This document shows, in pieces, positions 1 to 6,462 of a stretch of 25,731 nt of DNA (positions are counted from its first letter, which is position 1; the number at the start of each line of letters is the position of its first letter). A program made the position numbers and the translations under genes. The notes beneath the pieces were generated by a model. The model was not told the origin of the DNA. It saw only the letters and a program-made list of their open reading frames with translations, and searched no databases. The DNA lies in IMG/VR virus record IMGVR_UViG_3300012936_005754, positions 1 through 25,731 of that record; one strand, given 5' to 3'. Origin of the DNA: a virus.

Positions 1-258
1 AAGTACTCGACCATACTTACCCTTACCGAATGATTGAATAGTAAAATTACCATCATTCATTTCTAAGTATCTTTTAGTAAAAGCAGTAGCTGCTAATCCT
101 TTAGCTTTTTCTGCTTTATCTCTAGTTCTTTTTTCCCAGGTATCTACTCCTTTAAATCTTAATCTTGCTTTTACCCAAGTATCAAATCCTAAGTCGATCA
201 TTACATCTGCTGTATCTCCATCGACTACTCTTAGTAATTTTGCTCCGTATTTATACAT
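1..258 (-). CDS. Staphylococcal nuclease-like (SNase/thermonuclease) protein, 3' part cut by window edge
   Basis: The reading frame opens with ATG at 258 and stays open to the window edge, giving the first 86 residues. They match the N-terminal half of the SNase (OB-fold, calcium-dependent phosphodiesterase) family: VVDGDT at residues 11-16, then ARLRFKGVDTWE at 31-42, then GKYGRVL at 80-86. By eye, D15, R34, D39, E42 and R84 fall on the calcium ligands and catalytic Arg/Glu/Arg of staphylococcal nuclease, so the enzyme looks active. No signal peptide is visible, which suggests a role on DNA or RNA inside the cell, for example host DNA breakdown. The start overlaps the stop of the upstream kinase gene by 8 bases, so the two are translationally linked. 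The family call is firm; the substrate is unknown. Confidence 0.85.
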   Translation of the reverse strand, partial: MYKYGAKLLRVVDGDTADVMIDLGFDTWVKARLRFKGVDTWEKRTRDKAEKAKGLAATAFTKRYLEMNDGNFTIQSFGKGKYGRVL

Positions 259-772
259 TTATAAATTTTAATATTTGTTCTACTCTTTGCATAGGAGAAC
301 CAGTTACCGTCAAATAAGGCTGACGTACACCTTCTAATACTGCTTTAAATTCTTCATCAATATCTTTTCTCCATACTTCATTTATACTTCTTACTCCATC
401 ATCTACAGAATTAAATTCTATAGGAAAATAAATATAATGAGTATATTCATGCTTTATTCTATTCCAAGTATCTTCAATATAATTATAAGTCATTGCTCTA
501 ATATTTTCCATAAACTTAGTATAAACTACTACATCCATATAACATCTATCTAATACTAGATTATTAGGCTGTAACAAAGCTTCTAAATGAAAACTACTAA
601 TAGCTAACTGAGTAGCATCAGTTCCTTCTTCATTTATAGGAAATCCATACTCTCCAACTGTACGAGTAGATTCATTAACAAACTCATACTTAGAAAGTTT
701 ATTTTTAAGTAATTCATATACAGTAGTTTTACCTGTACTACTTGCTCCTACTAAAGCTATTCGTTTTACCAT
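251..772 (-). CDS. NadR/AAA_28-type P-loop kinase or ATPase
   Basis: A 173-residue P-loop NTPase. Walker A is GASSTGKTT at residues 9-17, at the extreme N-terminus as in small nucleoside and nucleotide kinases. A DRCYMD segment near residues 75-80 resembles the lid/DRx region of NadR-like and thymidylate-kinase-like proteins, and VDDGVRS near 123-129 is a conserved element of the AAA_28 family. Phages carry such proteins as putative nicotinamide riboside or nucleotide kinases, but the substrate cannot be read from sequence. The gene overlaps the formyltransferase gene upstream (738-772) and the nuclease gene downstream. An exact TCGTATATTA element lies 50 bases before its ATG, inside the preceding gene, so it may have its own promoter. 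Confidence 0.75.
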   Translation of the reverse strand: MVKRIALVGASSTGKTTVYELLKNKLSKYEFVNESTRTVGEYGFPINEEGTDATQLAISSFHLEALLQPNNLVLDRCYMDVVVYTKFMENIRAMTYNYIEDTWNRIKHEYTHYIYFPIEFNSVDDGVRSINEVWRKDIDEEFKAVLEGVRQPYLTVTGSPMQRVEQILKFINV

Positions 773-1319
773 ATAAAGCTGCTTTTAAAAAATTACACCA
801 CATATAAAAACTTCTATCTCTTAATATACGAAATAAATCGTCTAATTCCAAATTAAATACATTAAAAAATTCTTTCATTATTACCTTTCCTTCATCTACT
901 CCTGGAGATACTCTATGTAGAACTGCTCCTGCAATACTATACTTACCTTCTTTAATTCCTTGAAAAGCTCTTATTTGAGGATCTTTACCTTTAAGTTCAG
1001 GATATTCAGTTATTAATCCTGGATGACCATTAAATATATTAAATTTTTCGCATATTTCAGGAGGCATAATTCTTAACCAACCGTGCAACGTTATTAATGC
1101 TTCCGGAAAGTTAACTAATAATTCTTCATAATCTTCTAAAGAAGGTTTATTAGGAAAAGTAAAGTAACCTTGTTTTTCAATACGAGGATCTATAGTACGA
1201 AGATGTTCAGGTCTTTCGTTAGTAATTATCCTATCTGGCCATCTACCGATAGATTCTGCTATATCAGCTATTTCAGATCCTGTCTGACTAAAGAACGTTA
1301 TCCAATGCATGTCTCCCAT
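738..1319 (-). CDS. PurN-like formyltransferase, candidate dPreQ1 formyltransferase (DpdN-like)
   Basis: A 193-residue formyltransferase of the folate-dependent formyl_trans_N fold. The N-terminal WITFFSQTGSEIADI aligns with the first strand and substrate loop of PurN. FNGHPG at 96-101 carries the catalytic Asn97 and His99 of the N-x-H motif, KGKDPQ lies at 110-115, and GAVLHRVSPGVDEGKVI at 131-147 holds the catalytic Asp142. PurN itself makes formyl-GAR in purine synthesis. Here the gene overlaps dpdA by 32 bases and shares the region with FolE, QueD, QueE and QueC. Published work on phage 7-deazaguanines proposed a formyltransferase, DpdN, that makes 7-(formylamino)methyl-7-deazaguanine in DNA, and this gene fits that role. 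An ordinary phage PurN is the alternative. An internal ATG at 1310 is another possible start. Confidence 0.72.
   Translation of the reverse strand: MGDMHWITFFSQTGSEIADIAESIGRWPDRIITNERPEHLRTIDPRIEKQGYFTFPNKPSLEDYEELLVNFPEALITLHGWLRIMPPEICEKFNIFNGHPGLITEYPELKGKDPQIRAFQGIKEGKYSIAGAVLHRVSPGVDEGKVIMKEFFNVFNLELDDLFRILRDRSFYMWCNFLKAALYGKTNSFSRSK
822..831 (-). promoter_or_regulatory. Candidate phage promoter element TCGTATATTA (internal copy)
   Basis: An exact 10/10 copy of the element found before folE, the thioredoxin gene and ssb, here preceded by TT to read TTTCGTATATTA. It lies inside the formyltransferase gene, 50 bases upstream of the ATG of the P-loop kinase. As an in-gene copy it is the least certain of the four; it could drive the kinase and nuclease genes or be chance. 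Confidence 0.35.
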
Positions 1320-2112
1320 TTGTAAACCATCTAAATTTTTGAATATTATTTTTAATTGTATTTAACTGATCAATATCAATATCTGAGTTTATCAGTTCAA
1401 ATAACTTCTGTCTTTCCTTACTCCAAAGTCCTTCCTGAGCATAAGTAATTCCTTTTATTCCGTGAACTACAGGATTAGAAGTATCTAATGAATATAGCCA
1501 ATCATAATCAGAATGCTTATAAAAAGAAAATTCTTGAGGTAATCCACATCCTAATAAATGATGTTTTCTATCTACATCTATTACTCCGTCTTTAACTAAA
1601 TCTCCAAGTAACTTAACACGTCCTAACATCCAACTAACGTATTTATTAGCATGCGGTACTGATTTATTATAATACGAATAATCAAACGATATTGCAATCA
1701 TATCAACATTAGCTTCATTCTTCATATAATTATAACAATCTACTATTTCATCGTAAGTTTTACCTTGAACTACTCCTATCTTCCCACTATGCTTATAACC
1801 TAATCCTTTATTATTCCAATCTTCCATTTTATCAATAGTAGCATAACCGTCTTCTAAAACATCAGGTACTATATACCATGTAGGTTTTAACTCATTTACC
1901 CAGTAGTTAAATCTGTCAGCATCAAAAGCCTCCTCTAATTCAAATATAGAATTATCTAATATTATTTCTCTACCTTTCAATGCTGCTGCTTTAAACTGTT
2001 TTAAATATTCTTCATCTTCTTCAAATAAATGAACTAAAGCGTAGTCATAATCGGTAAATCTTTGTATCTCTTCAAAAATACTTTTAGGAGCTTCGTGTGC
2101 TATTTTAATCAT
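1288..2112 (-). CDS. dpdA: DpdA-type DNA guanine transglycosylase
   Basis: A 274-residue TIM-barrel protein that keeps the tRNA-guanine transglycosylase (TGT) motifs in order: DNSIFE at 53-58 (TGT DSGGFQ, base-recognition Asp), GVVQGK at 113-118 (TGT VQGG), LLGCGLPQEF at 186-195 (TGT MGVGYPED) and SLDTSNP at 208-214 (TGT FDCVLPTR, nucleophile Asp, here D210). The C-terminal zinc motif of tRNA-acting TGT (CxCxxC...H) is absent, and the protein is shorter than the roughly 370 residues of TGT. This suits the phage DpdA group, which exchanges guanine in DNA for a 7-deazaguanine base after replication. It is flanked by the formyltransferase (32-base overlap) and lies near four preQ0 synthesis genes. 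The DpdA subfamily cannot be assigned by eye. Confidence 0.8.
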   Translation of the reverse strand: MIKIAHEAPKSIFEEIQRFTDYDYALVHLFEEDEEYLKQFKAAALKGREIILDNSIFELEEAFDADRFNYWVNELKPTWYIVPDVLEDGYATIDKMEDWNNKGLGYKHSGKIGVVQGKTYDEIVDCYNYMKNEANVDMIAISFDYSYYNKSVPHANKYVSWMLGRVKLLGDLVKDGVIDVDRKHHLLGCGLPQEFSFYKHSDYDWLYSLDTSNPVVHGIKGITYAQEGLWSKERQKLFELINSDIDIDQLNTIKNNIQKFRWFTNGRHALDNVL

Positions 2113-2311
2113 CTTTTAAATCTATATTATTATCTACATTAGCTATTTCTTCTGATAGTTTTGCTATTGCTTCATCTAATTTATCTAAAACTTCATTTTC
2201 ATTTTGTACCTTTTTTACTGCTTCTTTTATAGCTTTTATTGCAATAATATAAGGTACCATATCCATATCATGTGACTGAACGTATACTTTATGATCTTCT
2301 AAATTTATCAT
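2105..2311 (-). CDS. Small charged coiled-coil protein, unknown
   Basis: A 68-residue protein not recognised. Residues about 22-60 form a long amphipathic, Lys/Glu-rich helix (AIKAIKEAVKKVQNENEV and onwards) with heptad-like spacing, probably a short coiled coil, and the tail is acidic. There is no transmembrane segment and no cysteine. Its stop overlaps the dpdA start by 8 bases and its start lies one base after the stop of the membrane protein gene, so it is co-transcribed and probably translationally coupled. It could be a small partner of a neighbour, but nothing in the sequence shows which. Confidence 0.6.
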   Translation of the reverse strand: MINLEDHKVYVQSHDMDMVPYIIAIKAIKEAVKKVQNENEVLDKLDEAIAKLSEEIANVDNNIDLKDD

Positions 2312-2312
2312 T

Positions 2313-2606
2313 TTAATTACCTATTTCGTGTTTATTTAATTCTCCTAATTCTTTAATAAAGGTTAAAACCTTATGACCTAATGCAGCAAATATTGCTAGA
2401 CCTATTCCTCCTACCATTGACTTCATTTCAGTTACAAAGATATTAGCAGTAAATGTATATCCTAAAGTAGCTATAGTATCTAAGCCTATCATTACTGAAG
2501 CCATAGATAAGATATGTTTAGGGAAAAACTTACATAAAGCTAAAACAATATAATTGACTAATATCAAAATAGGTAATAAGCCTACTCCTATAACAAAATC
2601 ACTCAT
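2313..2606 (-). CDS. Small integral membrane protein, possible holin
   Basis: A 97-residue protein with three hydrophobic stretches at roughly residues 3-25, 33-55 and 64-82, and a short charged C-terminus (KELGELNKHEIGN). Size and three-segment layout match class I holins, but many phage membrane proteins look alike and no endolysin gene is adjacent, so holin is only a suggestion. The ATG at 2606 is preferred over an in-frame TTG six bases earlier because it gives an 8-base ATGAGTGA overlap with the stop of the upstream MazG-like gene, the coupling style used throughout the region. Confidence 0.55.
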   Translation of the reverse strand: MSDFVIGVGLLPILILVNYIVLALCKFFPKHILSMASVMIGLDTIATLGYTFTANIFVTEMKSMVGGIGLAIFAALGHKVLTFIKELGELNKHEIGN

Positions 2607-3135
2607 TATCAAAGAATTTTTTTAAGTTTGGTCTATAATAGTTATTACTTTTCATTACTTTTTTATCTCGTGTTCTATAGACAACAAAATGTTCTCCAAC
2701 CTTTTCATAGTGACACGGTTCGCCTTGCTCTTTAGTACGTGATTTAACGGTAGCTTGTGCTTCCTCTTCGCTTGAGCAAGCCTTAGACATATTCGACCCT
2801 TGTACTTCGAGATACGCTGGCCATATTTTATCTTTAAGACCATGTAGCATAGTTCCGTTACCCAACGAAACGTAGGCAATATCACATAAAGCATCAAGCA
2901 CTTCAACAATATTGCCCTCTTCGCAGGCAACTTTATACTCTTCAAGTTCTTCAAGAATAAAATCGTATACGAATTGCCAATCTTTTTTAGAAGGTATTGT
3001 AGGTTCATAATTATTAGGTTTACCAAATGTACTATTAAATTCTTCAACTTCAGATACAAAAGGTACGTATCCTTCTTTTGACTGTACTTTATACTTTTCA
3101 GTATCTACCGGAAATAAAGATAATTGTTTACCCAT
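2599..3135 (-). CDS. MazG-like nucleotide pyrophosphohydrolase
   Basis: A 178-residue all-alpha NTP pyrophosphatase. The central helices carry ILEELEEYKVACEEGN (about 55-70) followed by VEVLDALCDIAYV (about 72-84), the ExxE...ExxD magnesium-binding pattern of the MazG/HisE/dUTPase-2 superfamily. SNMSKACSSEEEAQ (about 114-127) is a recognisable feature of phage and HisE-like members. The family hydrolyses NTPs or dNTPs to the monophosphate and pyrophosphate. Phages use it to shape nucleotide pools or to lower ppGpp-type alarms. It lies between FolE and the membrane protein. A role in steering the guanine nucleotide pool for the 7-deazaguanine pathway is possible but not shown. The ATG at 3135 sits just after the folE stop. 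Confidence 0.75.
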   Translation of the reverse strand: MGKQLSLFPVDTEKYKVQSKEGYVPFVSEVEEFNSTFGKPNNYEPTIPSKKDWQFVYDFILEELEEYKVACEEGNIVEVLDALCDIAYVSLGNGTMLHGLKDKIWPAYLEVQGSNMSKACSSEEEAQATVKSRTKEQGEPCHYEKVGEHFVVYRTRDKKVMKSNNYYRPNLKKFFDNE

Positions 3136-3138
3136 AGT

Positions 3139-3840
3139 TTAATGTTTACAAACTCCTGCGAGTTCTATATTCTTATAAAATTCAGCTCTAGCAGAAGACT
3201 CATTTAAGAAACATCCTGAAAGTTTAGCTGTTTGCATTGAAGCTCCGTGATGTTTAACTCCTCTACAGCTTACACAGTTATGAGTAGCATCTATCATTAC
3301 TGCAACTCCAATATTACCTTCACATATTTTATCTACTGCATGATGGATAGCTACTGTTAGTTGTTCTTGAATAGCTCCTCTTCTACCAAAATGCTCTACT
3401 ATTCTATTTAATTTAGATAAACCTACTACTAAACCATCTTTAGAAGGAACATAAGCAATACTTACTCTTCCTCCAATAGTTTGATGATGATGAGAACACA
3501 TAGAAGTAACAGGTATATTACTTTCTTGAACTATACCGTCATATCCATCAGAAGGAAAAGCAGTAATTTTAGTTAAAGGTTCAAACCTTCCTGCCCATAA
3601 ATCATTTACGTATGCTTTAGCAACTCTCATAGGAGTATCTTCTGAGTTAGGATCATTCTGCCAATCACAACCTAATGCTTCTAAGAATCGAGCATAAGCT
3701 GCTGCTGCATTATTTATAATTTTTTGTTTTTCAGAAGTAGATAATTCTCCTCCTTCACCTTTCTCGGCTAACTGTAAAGATATACCGTTCGCATATCCAG
3801 CTTTTACAAGTTCAGTACCTTTTATTGCTTTTTTTGCCAT
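3139..3840 (-). CDS. folE: GTP cyclohydrolase I
   Basis: A 233-residue GTP cyclohydrolase IA, which converts GTP to 7,8-dihydroneopterin triphosphate, the first step to both folate and preQ0. The catalytic core is complete: VTSMCSHHHQTIGG (111-124) supplies zinc ligands C115 and H118 and the neighbouring catalytic His; LSKLNRIVEHFGRRGAIQEQ (141-160) is the GTP-binding signature; IDATHNCVSCRGVKHHGA (183-200) supplies the third zinc ligand C189. The N-terminal 40 residues are lysine-rich and variable. With QueD, QueE and QueC nearby, it most likely feeds 7-deazaguanine synthesis rather than folate. It is the first gene after a TCGTATATTA element that sits 18 bases from its ATG, so it probably heads a transcript running to the left edge. 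Confidence 0.95.
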   Translation of the reverse strand: MAKKAIKGTELVKAGYANGISLQLAEKGEGGELSTSEKQKIINNAAAAYARFLEALGCDWQNDPNSEDTPMRVAKAYVNDLWAGRFEPLTKITAFPSDGYDGIVQESNIPVTSMCSHHHQTIGGRVSIAYVPSKDGLVVGLSKLNRIVEHFGRRGAIQEQLTVAIHHAVDKICEGNIGVAVMIDATHNCVSCRGVKHHGASMQTAKLSGCFLNESSARAEFYKNIELAGVCKH

Positions 3841-3857
3841 TTATTTACTTTATTAAT

Positions 3858-3867
3858 TAATATACGA
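3858..3867 (-). promoter_or_regulatory. Candidate phage promoter element TCGTATATTA upstream of folE
   Basis: An exact copy of the repeated element, in the 35-base gap between the phosphoribosyltransferase stop and the folE ATG, 17 bases before that ATG. No Bacteroidota TAnnTTTG promoter is visible in the gap. The position suits a -10-like element read by a host or phage-encoded sigma factor. Confidence 0.55.
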
Positions 3868-3875
3868 TTTTTAAT

Positions 3876-4280
3876 TTAATTATCCAAATAATTTTGAATA
3901 GTTTTTGAATCTTTCCTTTCCCACGGATATACTATCCATCCGTAATCTTCTTCTATTTTTTTTGCAAAAATATCGGGCTCAACTATAGAAATACTTTTGT
4001 AGTGTAGAGTAGCAAAAATGCTATCTTTAAAATCATTTTGCCAAAGTTTTAAAGTTTCACCTGAATCTGCAATATCATCTATTATAAGTTGGTTTGGATC
4101 TCCTACTATAGGTGCACTTCTATATTTAATATTATATCTATGAGAATATAAAATAGCTAGTAAACTACCTCCTCTTGGGATACCTGAAACGCTTGTTATA
4201 TTATCGTTAATTCCATTTGCTATTTCATCTAGCATCTTATAGACTTCATCCCAAGAAATATAAACTTTTTTTACTCCCAT
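3876..4280 (-). CDS. Xanthine-guanine phosphoribosyltransferase-like protein
   Basis: A 134-residue type I phosphoribosyltransferase. The PRPP loop LIIDDIADSGETL lies at 65-77. The N-terminal VYISWDEVYKMLDEIA, the PRGGSLLAILYS segment (35-46) and the C-terminal PD...WIVYPWE pattern (107-121) follow the layout of bacterial Gpt (YVTWD..., SRGG..PGA..A, WI..PWD). Gpt transfers guanine or xanthine to PRPP to give GMP or XMP. It sits inside the 7-deazaguanine block, between FolE and QueE/flavodoxin. DpdA base exchange releases free guanine, so a salvage role is attractive, but other purine bases cannot be excluded. The protein is shorter than E. coli Gpt (152 residues). Its ATG overlaps the preceding 57-codon gene by 10 bases. 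Confidence 0.75.
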   Translation of the reverse strand: MGVKKVYISWDEVYKMLDEIANGINDNITSVSGIPRGGSLLAILYSHRYNIKYRSAPIVGDPNQLIIDDIADSGETLKLWQNDFKDSIFATLHYKSISIVEPDIFAKKIEEDYGWIVYPWERKDSKTIQNYLDN

Positions 4281-4444
4281 GAATTATTCATAACCCAATT
4301 TCCAGTAGAATAATCTGCATATGAAGTTTTATCTACTGTTCCTAAAACCTCTTTTAAATAGTCCCATTGAGCTGGGGTAATGCTATAATGATGTACTCCG
4401 GAAACAAATCCTCGTAACCAATCTACAAACTCTTTTTCATTCAT
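4271..4444 (-). CDS. Small 57-residue phage protein (FxxWLxGF-type)
   Basis: A short frame from ATG 4444 to TAA 4271-4273 fills the whole space between two genes. It starts in an ATGA overlap with the flavodoxin stop and ends 10 bases into the phosphoribosyltransferase gene, strong positional evidence that it is real. The 57 residues include FVDWLRGFVSG (6-16) and TPAQWDYLKEVL (22-33). This helix-turn-helix-sized pattern (hydrophobic-WLxGF, then TxxQW..I/LK..L) recalls small conserved proteins of unknown function seen in many tailed phages. No catalytic motif, cysteine pair or membrane segment is visible. Function unknown. Confidence 0.75.
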   Translation of the reverse strand: MNEKEFVDWLRGFVSGVHHYSITPAQWDYLKEVLGTVDKTSYADYSTGNWVMNNSWE

Positions 4445-4968
4445 AACTTAAATTCTTTTTTAATCTGTAAAACCCATTTTTGTAATCTCTCTTCTGTTAA
4501 CTCTTGCTGGTTATCTTCATCTAAGGCAAGTCCGTAAAATGTATTTTCGTCTACTAATGCTAATGAAGTCTCAAAATCATAAGTTTCATCTTTTTCAGTA
4601 TAACCTATTAATTTACCTCCTCCTTCTATAACTACTTTTCCTAATATACCTATACCGTCACAAAACCATTCATCATATCCTAATTGATCTCCCAAACCAA
4701 ATATAGCTACTTTTTTCCCTGTAAAATCAAGAGTTTTAAAATCTTCAAAATAATCTTCCCAATCACTCTGTAACTCACCATCATACCAAGTAGGAATACC
4801 TAAAATATAATTTTCATGAGTTTTCCAATCTTCATCAATAAGATCAGCTACTTCTGTAACAGTAACGTCATCAGGTTCTGCTGCTGATCCATCAAGTAAT
4901 CTAACTAAATCTTCTTTTATTAATTCGGTATTACCCGTATCTGTTCCGTAAATTAATTTTATACGCAT
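4441..4968 (-). CDS. Flavodoxin (long-chain type)
   Basis: A 175-residue flavodoxin. The FMN phosphate loop is GTDTGNTE at 8-15; the first FMN-stacking loop is GIPTWYDGELQSDWEDYFED (about 57-76); the second is FGLGDQLGYDEWFCDG (about 90-105), with an aromatic Tyr on the isoalloxazine side. Length and an insertion in the last third match the long-chain class. Flavodoxin is a soluble one-electron carrier. It overlaps the queE stop by 10 bases, and QueE is a radical SAM enzyme whose cluster is reduced by flavodoxin in known systems, so a dedicated QueE reductant is the best guess. Supply of electrons to another redox enzyme is an alternative. The protein is very acidic, as usual for the family. 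Confidence 0.92.
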   Translation of the reverse strand: MRIKLIYGTDTGNTELIKEDLVRLLDGSAAEPDDVTVTEVADLIDEDWKTHENYILGIPTWYDGELQSDWEDYFEDFKTLDFTGKKVAIFGLGDQLGYDEWFCDGIGILGKVVIEGGGKLIGYTEKDETYDFETSLALVDENTFYGLALDEDNQQELTEERLQKWVLQIKKEFKL

Positions 4969-5735
4969 CTTTCAGTATTAAAAGCCATTATATGTGATCT
5001 ACCTGTAAATCTCCATCCTCTATCTCTAACAAAATCCATTACTACTGGATACGATTCCATTAATGATTCTCTGTCATCACCAGCAGGCATAGCCCATACT
5101 TTCTCATTAGGAATATTTAATGTATCTAATAATTCTTGTACTTCTTCAACCATAGATAATTCTTTATCTAGAACTGGTTTAATATGATAATCGGAATGAT
5201 ATTCTATAGACTTTTTTATAGCATCTACATTAACTCTTTTAGAATTATGTTTCCTTATCATTCTTTCATCTACTATATCGCCTTGAGGCGTTTTAACGCC
5301 AAGAACGGGAATGCTATTAGAAAACTTGGGACTAATAGAAAGCAAGTTAATAGGGTAATCAGTAGGAAGAAAATGACTACCTTCAGTTTCAATAGTAATA
5401 AAAATATTTCTTTCATTTGCAAAATGTGTTAATTCATTAACTAAAGCAGGGTGCATAGTAGGAGAACCTCCAGTAAGCATCATTTCTGATATATGAGGAT
5501 GTTTATCGTACATATCTATTATATCTTGAAAACAATATGTTCCTTTTTCTGGATGGATACTTGTATACCAAGAATCACACCATCCTCCTTCACCAAAATA
5601 ACATCTATGAGTACATCCTGAAGTTCTAACTACTATCGTAGGATAACCTGCTCTACTACCTTCAGATTGAACTGCTGTATAAAGTTCTAATACTGCAAGA
5701 GTTTTGTTATAATCTTTTACTCTTTTAAGCCCCAT
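4959..5735 (-). CDS. queE: 7-carboxy-7-deazaguanine synthase (radical SAM)
   Basis: QueE converts 6-carboxytetrahydropterin to 7-carboxy-7-deazaguanine using SAM and a 4Fe-4S cluster. From ATG 5735 the protein has 258 residues. LELYTAVQSEGSRAGYPTIVVRTSGC (16-41) is the QueE N-terminal signature (family pattern: F.S.QGEG...G.P..F.R..GC); MLTGGSPTMH corresponds to the radical SAM TGGEP strand; LSISPKFSNS is the QueE S..PK segment. The cluster cysteines are C41, C45 and C53, i.e. CX3CX7C, longer than the usual CX3CX2C. The frame is open upstream to 5846, but the ATG at 5735 is chosen because it overlaps the queD stop by 11 bases and restores the family's N-terminal length. The gene's stop overlaps the flavodoxin start. 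Confidence 0.9.
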   Translation of the reverse strand: MGLKRVKDYNKTLAVLELYTAVQSEGSRAGYPTIVVRTSGCTHRCYFGEGGWCDSWYTSIHPEKGTYCFQDIIDMYDKHPHISEMMLTGGSPTMHPALVNELTHFANERNIFITIETEGSHFLPTDYPINLLSISPKFSNSIPVLGVKTPQGDIVDERMIRKHNSKRVNVDAIKKSIEYHSDYHIKPVLDKELSMVEEVQELLDTLNIPNEKVWAMPAGDDRESLMESYPVVMDFVRDRGWRFTGRSHIMAFNTERCV

Positions 5736-6189
5736 ATGTTGCTGCGTTTTTACCATGTTCCATAAACTTAACTTTGGTAACTTTAACTCTACCATCAGTT
5801 TCAGTTTGAACAAATTTATTAAGTTTATTGAATATGAATTCAGCAAATTTTTCAGCTCCTGTTGCAGGAATAATTCTGATTTGAGCTACTCCCGACTCTC
5901 CCATCTGTTGGAAAGCTTTTATAAATGGATCATCTTCAGCTATAATCATAGTATGATCAAACATATAATCCATCCACTCTTTTGGAGATTTACCATCAAT
6001 TTTAGTTTTAGCTCTTTTCATTCCTCCGAAATCCCAAACCCAATTTCTTTCATCTAATTCACCTTCAAAATATACTTTAAATGATATTCCATATCCATGA
6101 ACAAATCTACAGTGTGTTTCTTTAGCTTTCCATTGACGAAACACTGTACTAAATCCGTCAAAAACTTTACTTGATTGAAATATTCCCAT
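5725..6189 (-). CDS. queD: 6-carboxy-5,6,7,8-tetrahydropterin synthase (variant metal site)
   Basis: A 154-residue member of the PTPS/QueD family, which turns dihydroneopterin triphosphate into 6-carboxytetrahydropterin, step two of preQ0 synthesis. Visible landmarks are THCRFVHGYGISF (25-37; catalytic Cys27), WVWDFGGMK (50-58, family pattern VxDFxxLK), MFDHTMI (76-82, LDHxxLN), PATGAEKFAEFI (108-119, PTxENLAxxI) and KFMEHG (141-146, substrate-binding Glu). In E. coli QueD zinc is held by three His; here the first is Phe17 (STVFRQW) and the third is Tyr33 (HGYG), leaving only His31 clearly conserved. I recall similar FRQW...HGY variants in other phages, so this is probably a working subfamily rather than a broken gene. 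It overlaps queE by 11 bases. Confidence 0.88.
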   Translation of the reverse strand: MGIFQSSKVFDGFSTVFRQWKAKETHCRFVHGYGISFKVYFEGELDERNWVWDFGGMKRAKTKIDGKSPKEWMDYMFDHTMIIAEDDPFIKAFQQMGESGVAQIRIIPATGAEKFAEFIFNKLNKFVQTETDGRVKVTKVKFMEHGKNAATYGA

Positions 6190-6200
6190 TTTATAATAAT

Positions 6201-6398
6201 TTAAACTAATTCTTCAATTATACCAATAACCTCACTAAAAACTAATACAATAGCAGCAGATATTAAACTAATAGGTATTAAGATATATCCAACTATTCTA
6301 ATAGCTGATTTTATGAAACTAAGTAATTGGTGTAATTTAGGATCTGGTATTCTATGACCATTAACCGATACTGAAGTATCTTCTTTTTTGTTTTGCAT
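6201..6398 (-). CDS. Small single-pass membrane protein, unknown
   Basis: A 65-residue protein: a polar N-terminus (residues 1-30, NKKEDTSVSVNGHRIPDP...), a basic turn, then one long hydrophobic stretch at about 34-58 (IRIVGYILIPISLISAAIVLVF) and a short acidic tail. This predicts a single membrane pass. It is not recognised as a known family. It stands between queD, whose start is 11 bases downstream of its stop, and the glycosyltransferase. A 64-base leader (6399-6462) precedes it, and TTGTATATTA at 6469-6478, one base off the repeated promoter-like element, lies about 70 bases before its ATG. There is no evidence for a direct role in the modification pathway. Confidence 0.55.
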   Translation of the reverse strand: MQNKKEDTSVSVNGHRIPDPKLHQLLSFIKSAIRIVGYILIPISLISAAIVLVFSEVIGIIEELV

Positions 6399-6462
6399 AT
6401 ATTTGTTTTTAAAGTGGTGCTACGACACTATTGTCTATAAATATAATCTAAGATAAGAAAAA

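Noticed and set aside
2655-3059. Second minus-strand frame within the MazG-like gene
   Set aside because: Fully inside a well-supported gene in another frame, with no recognisable domain.
3139-3840. QueF instead of FolE
   Set aside because: The zinc ligands C115/H118/C189 and the FolE GTP-binding signature are all present; QueF's nitrile-reductase Cys context is absent.
6431-6443. T4 late-promoter-like TATAAATA on the plus strand
   Set aside because: No gene is read from the plus strand here; in an A/T-rich gap this eight-base match is expected by chance.
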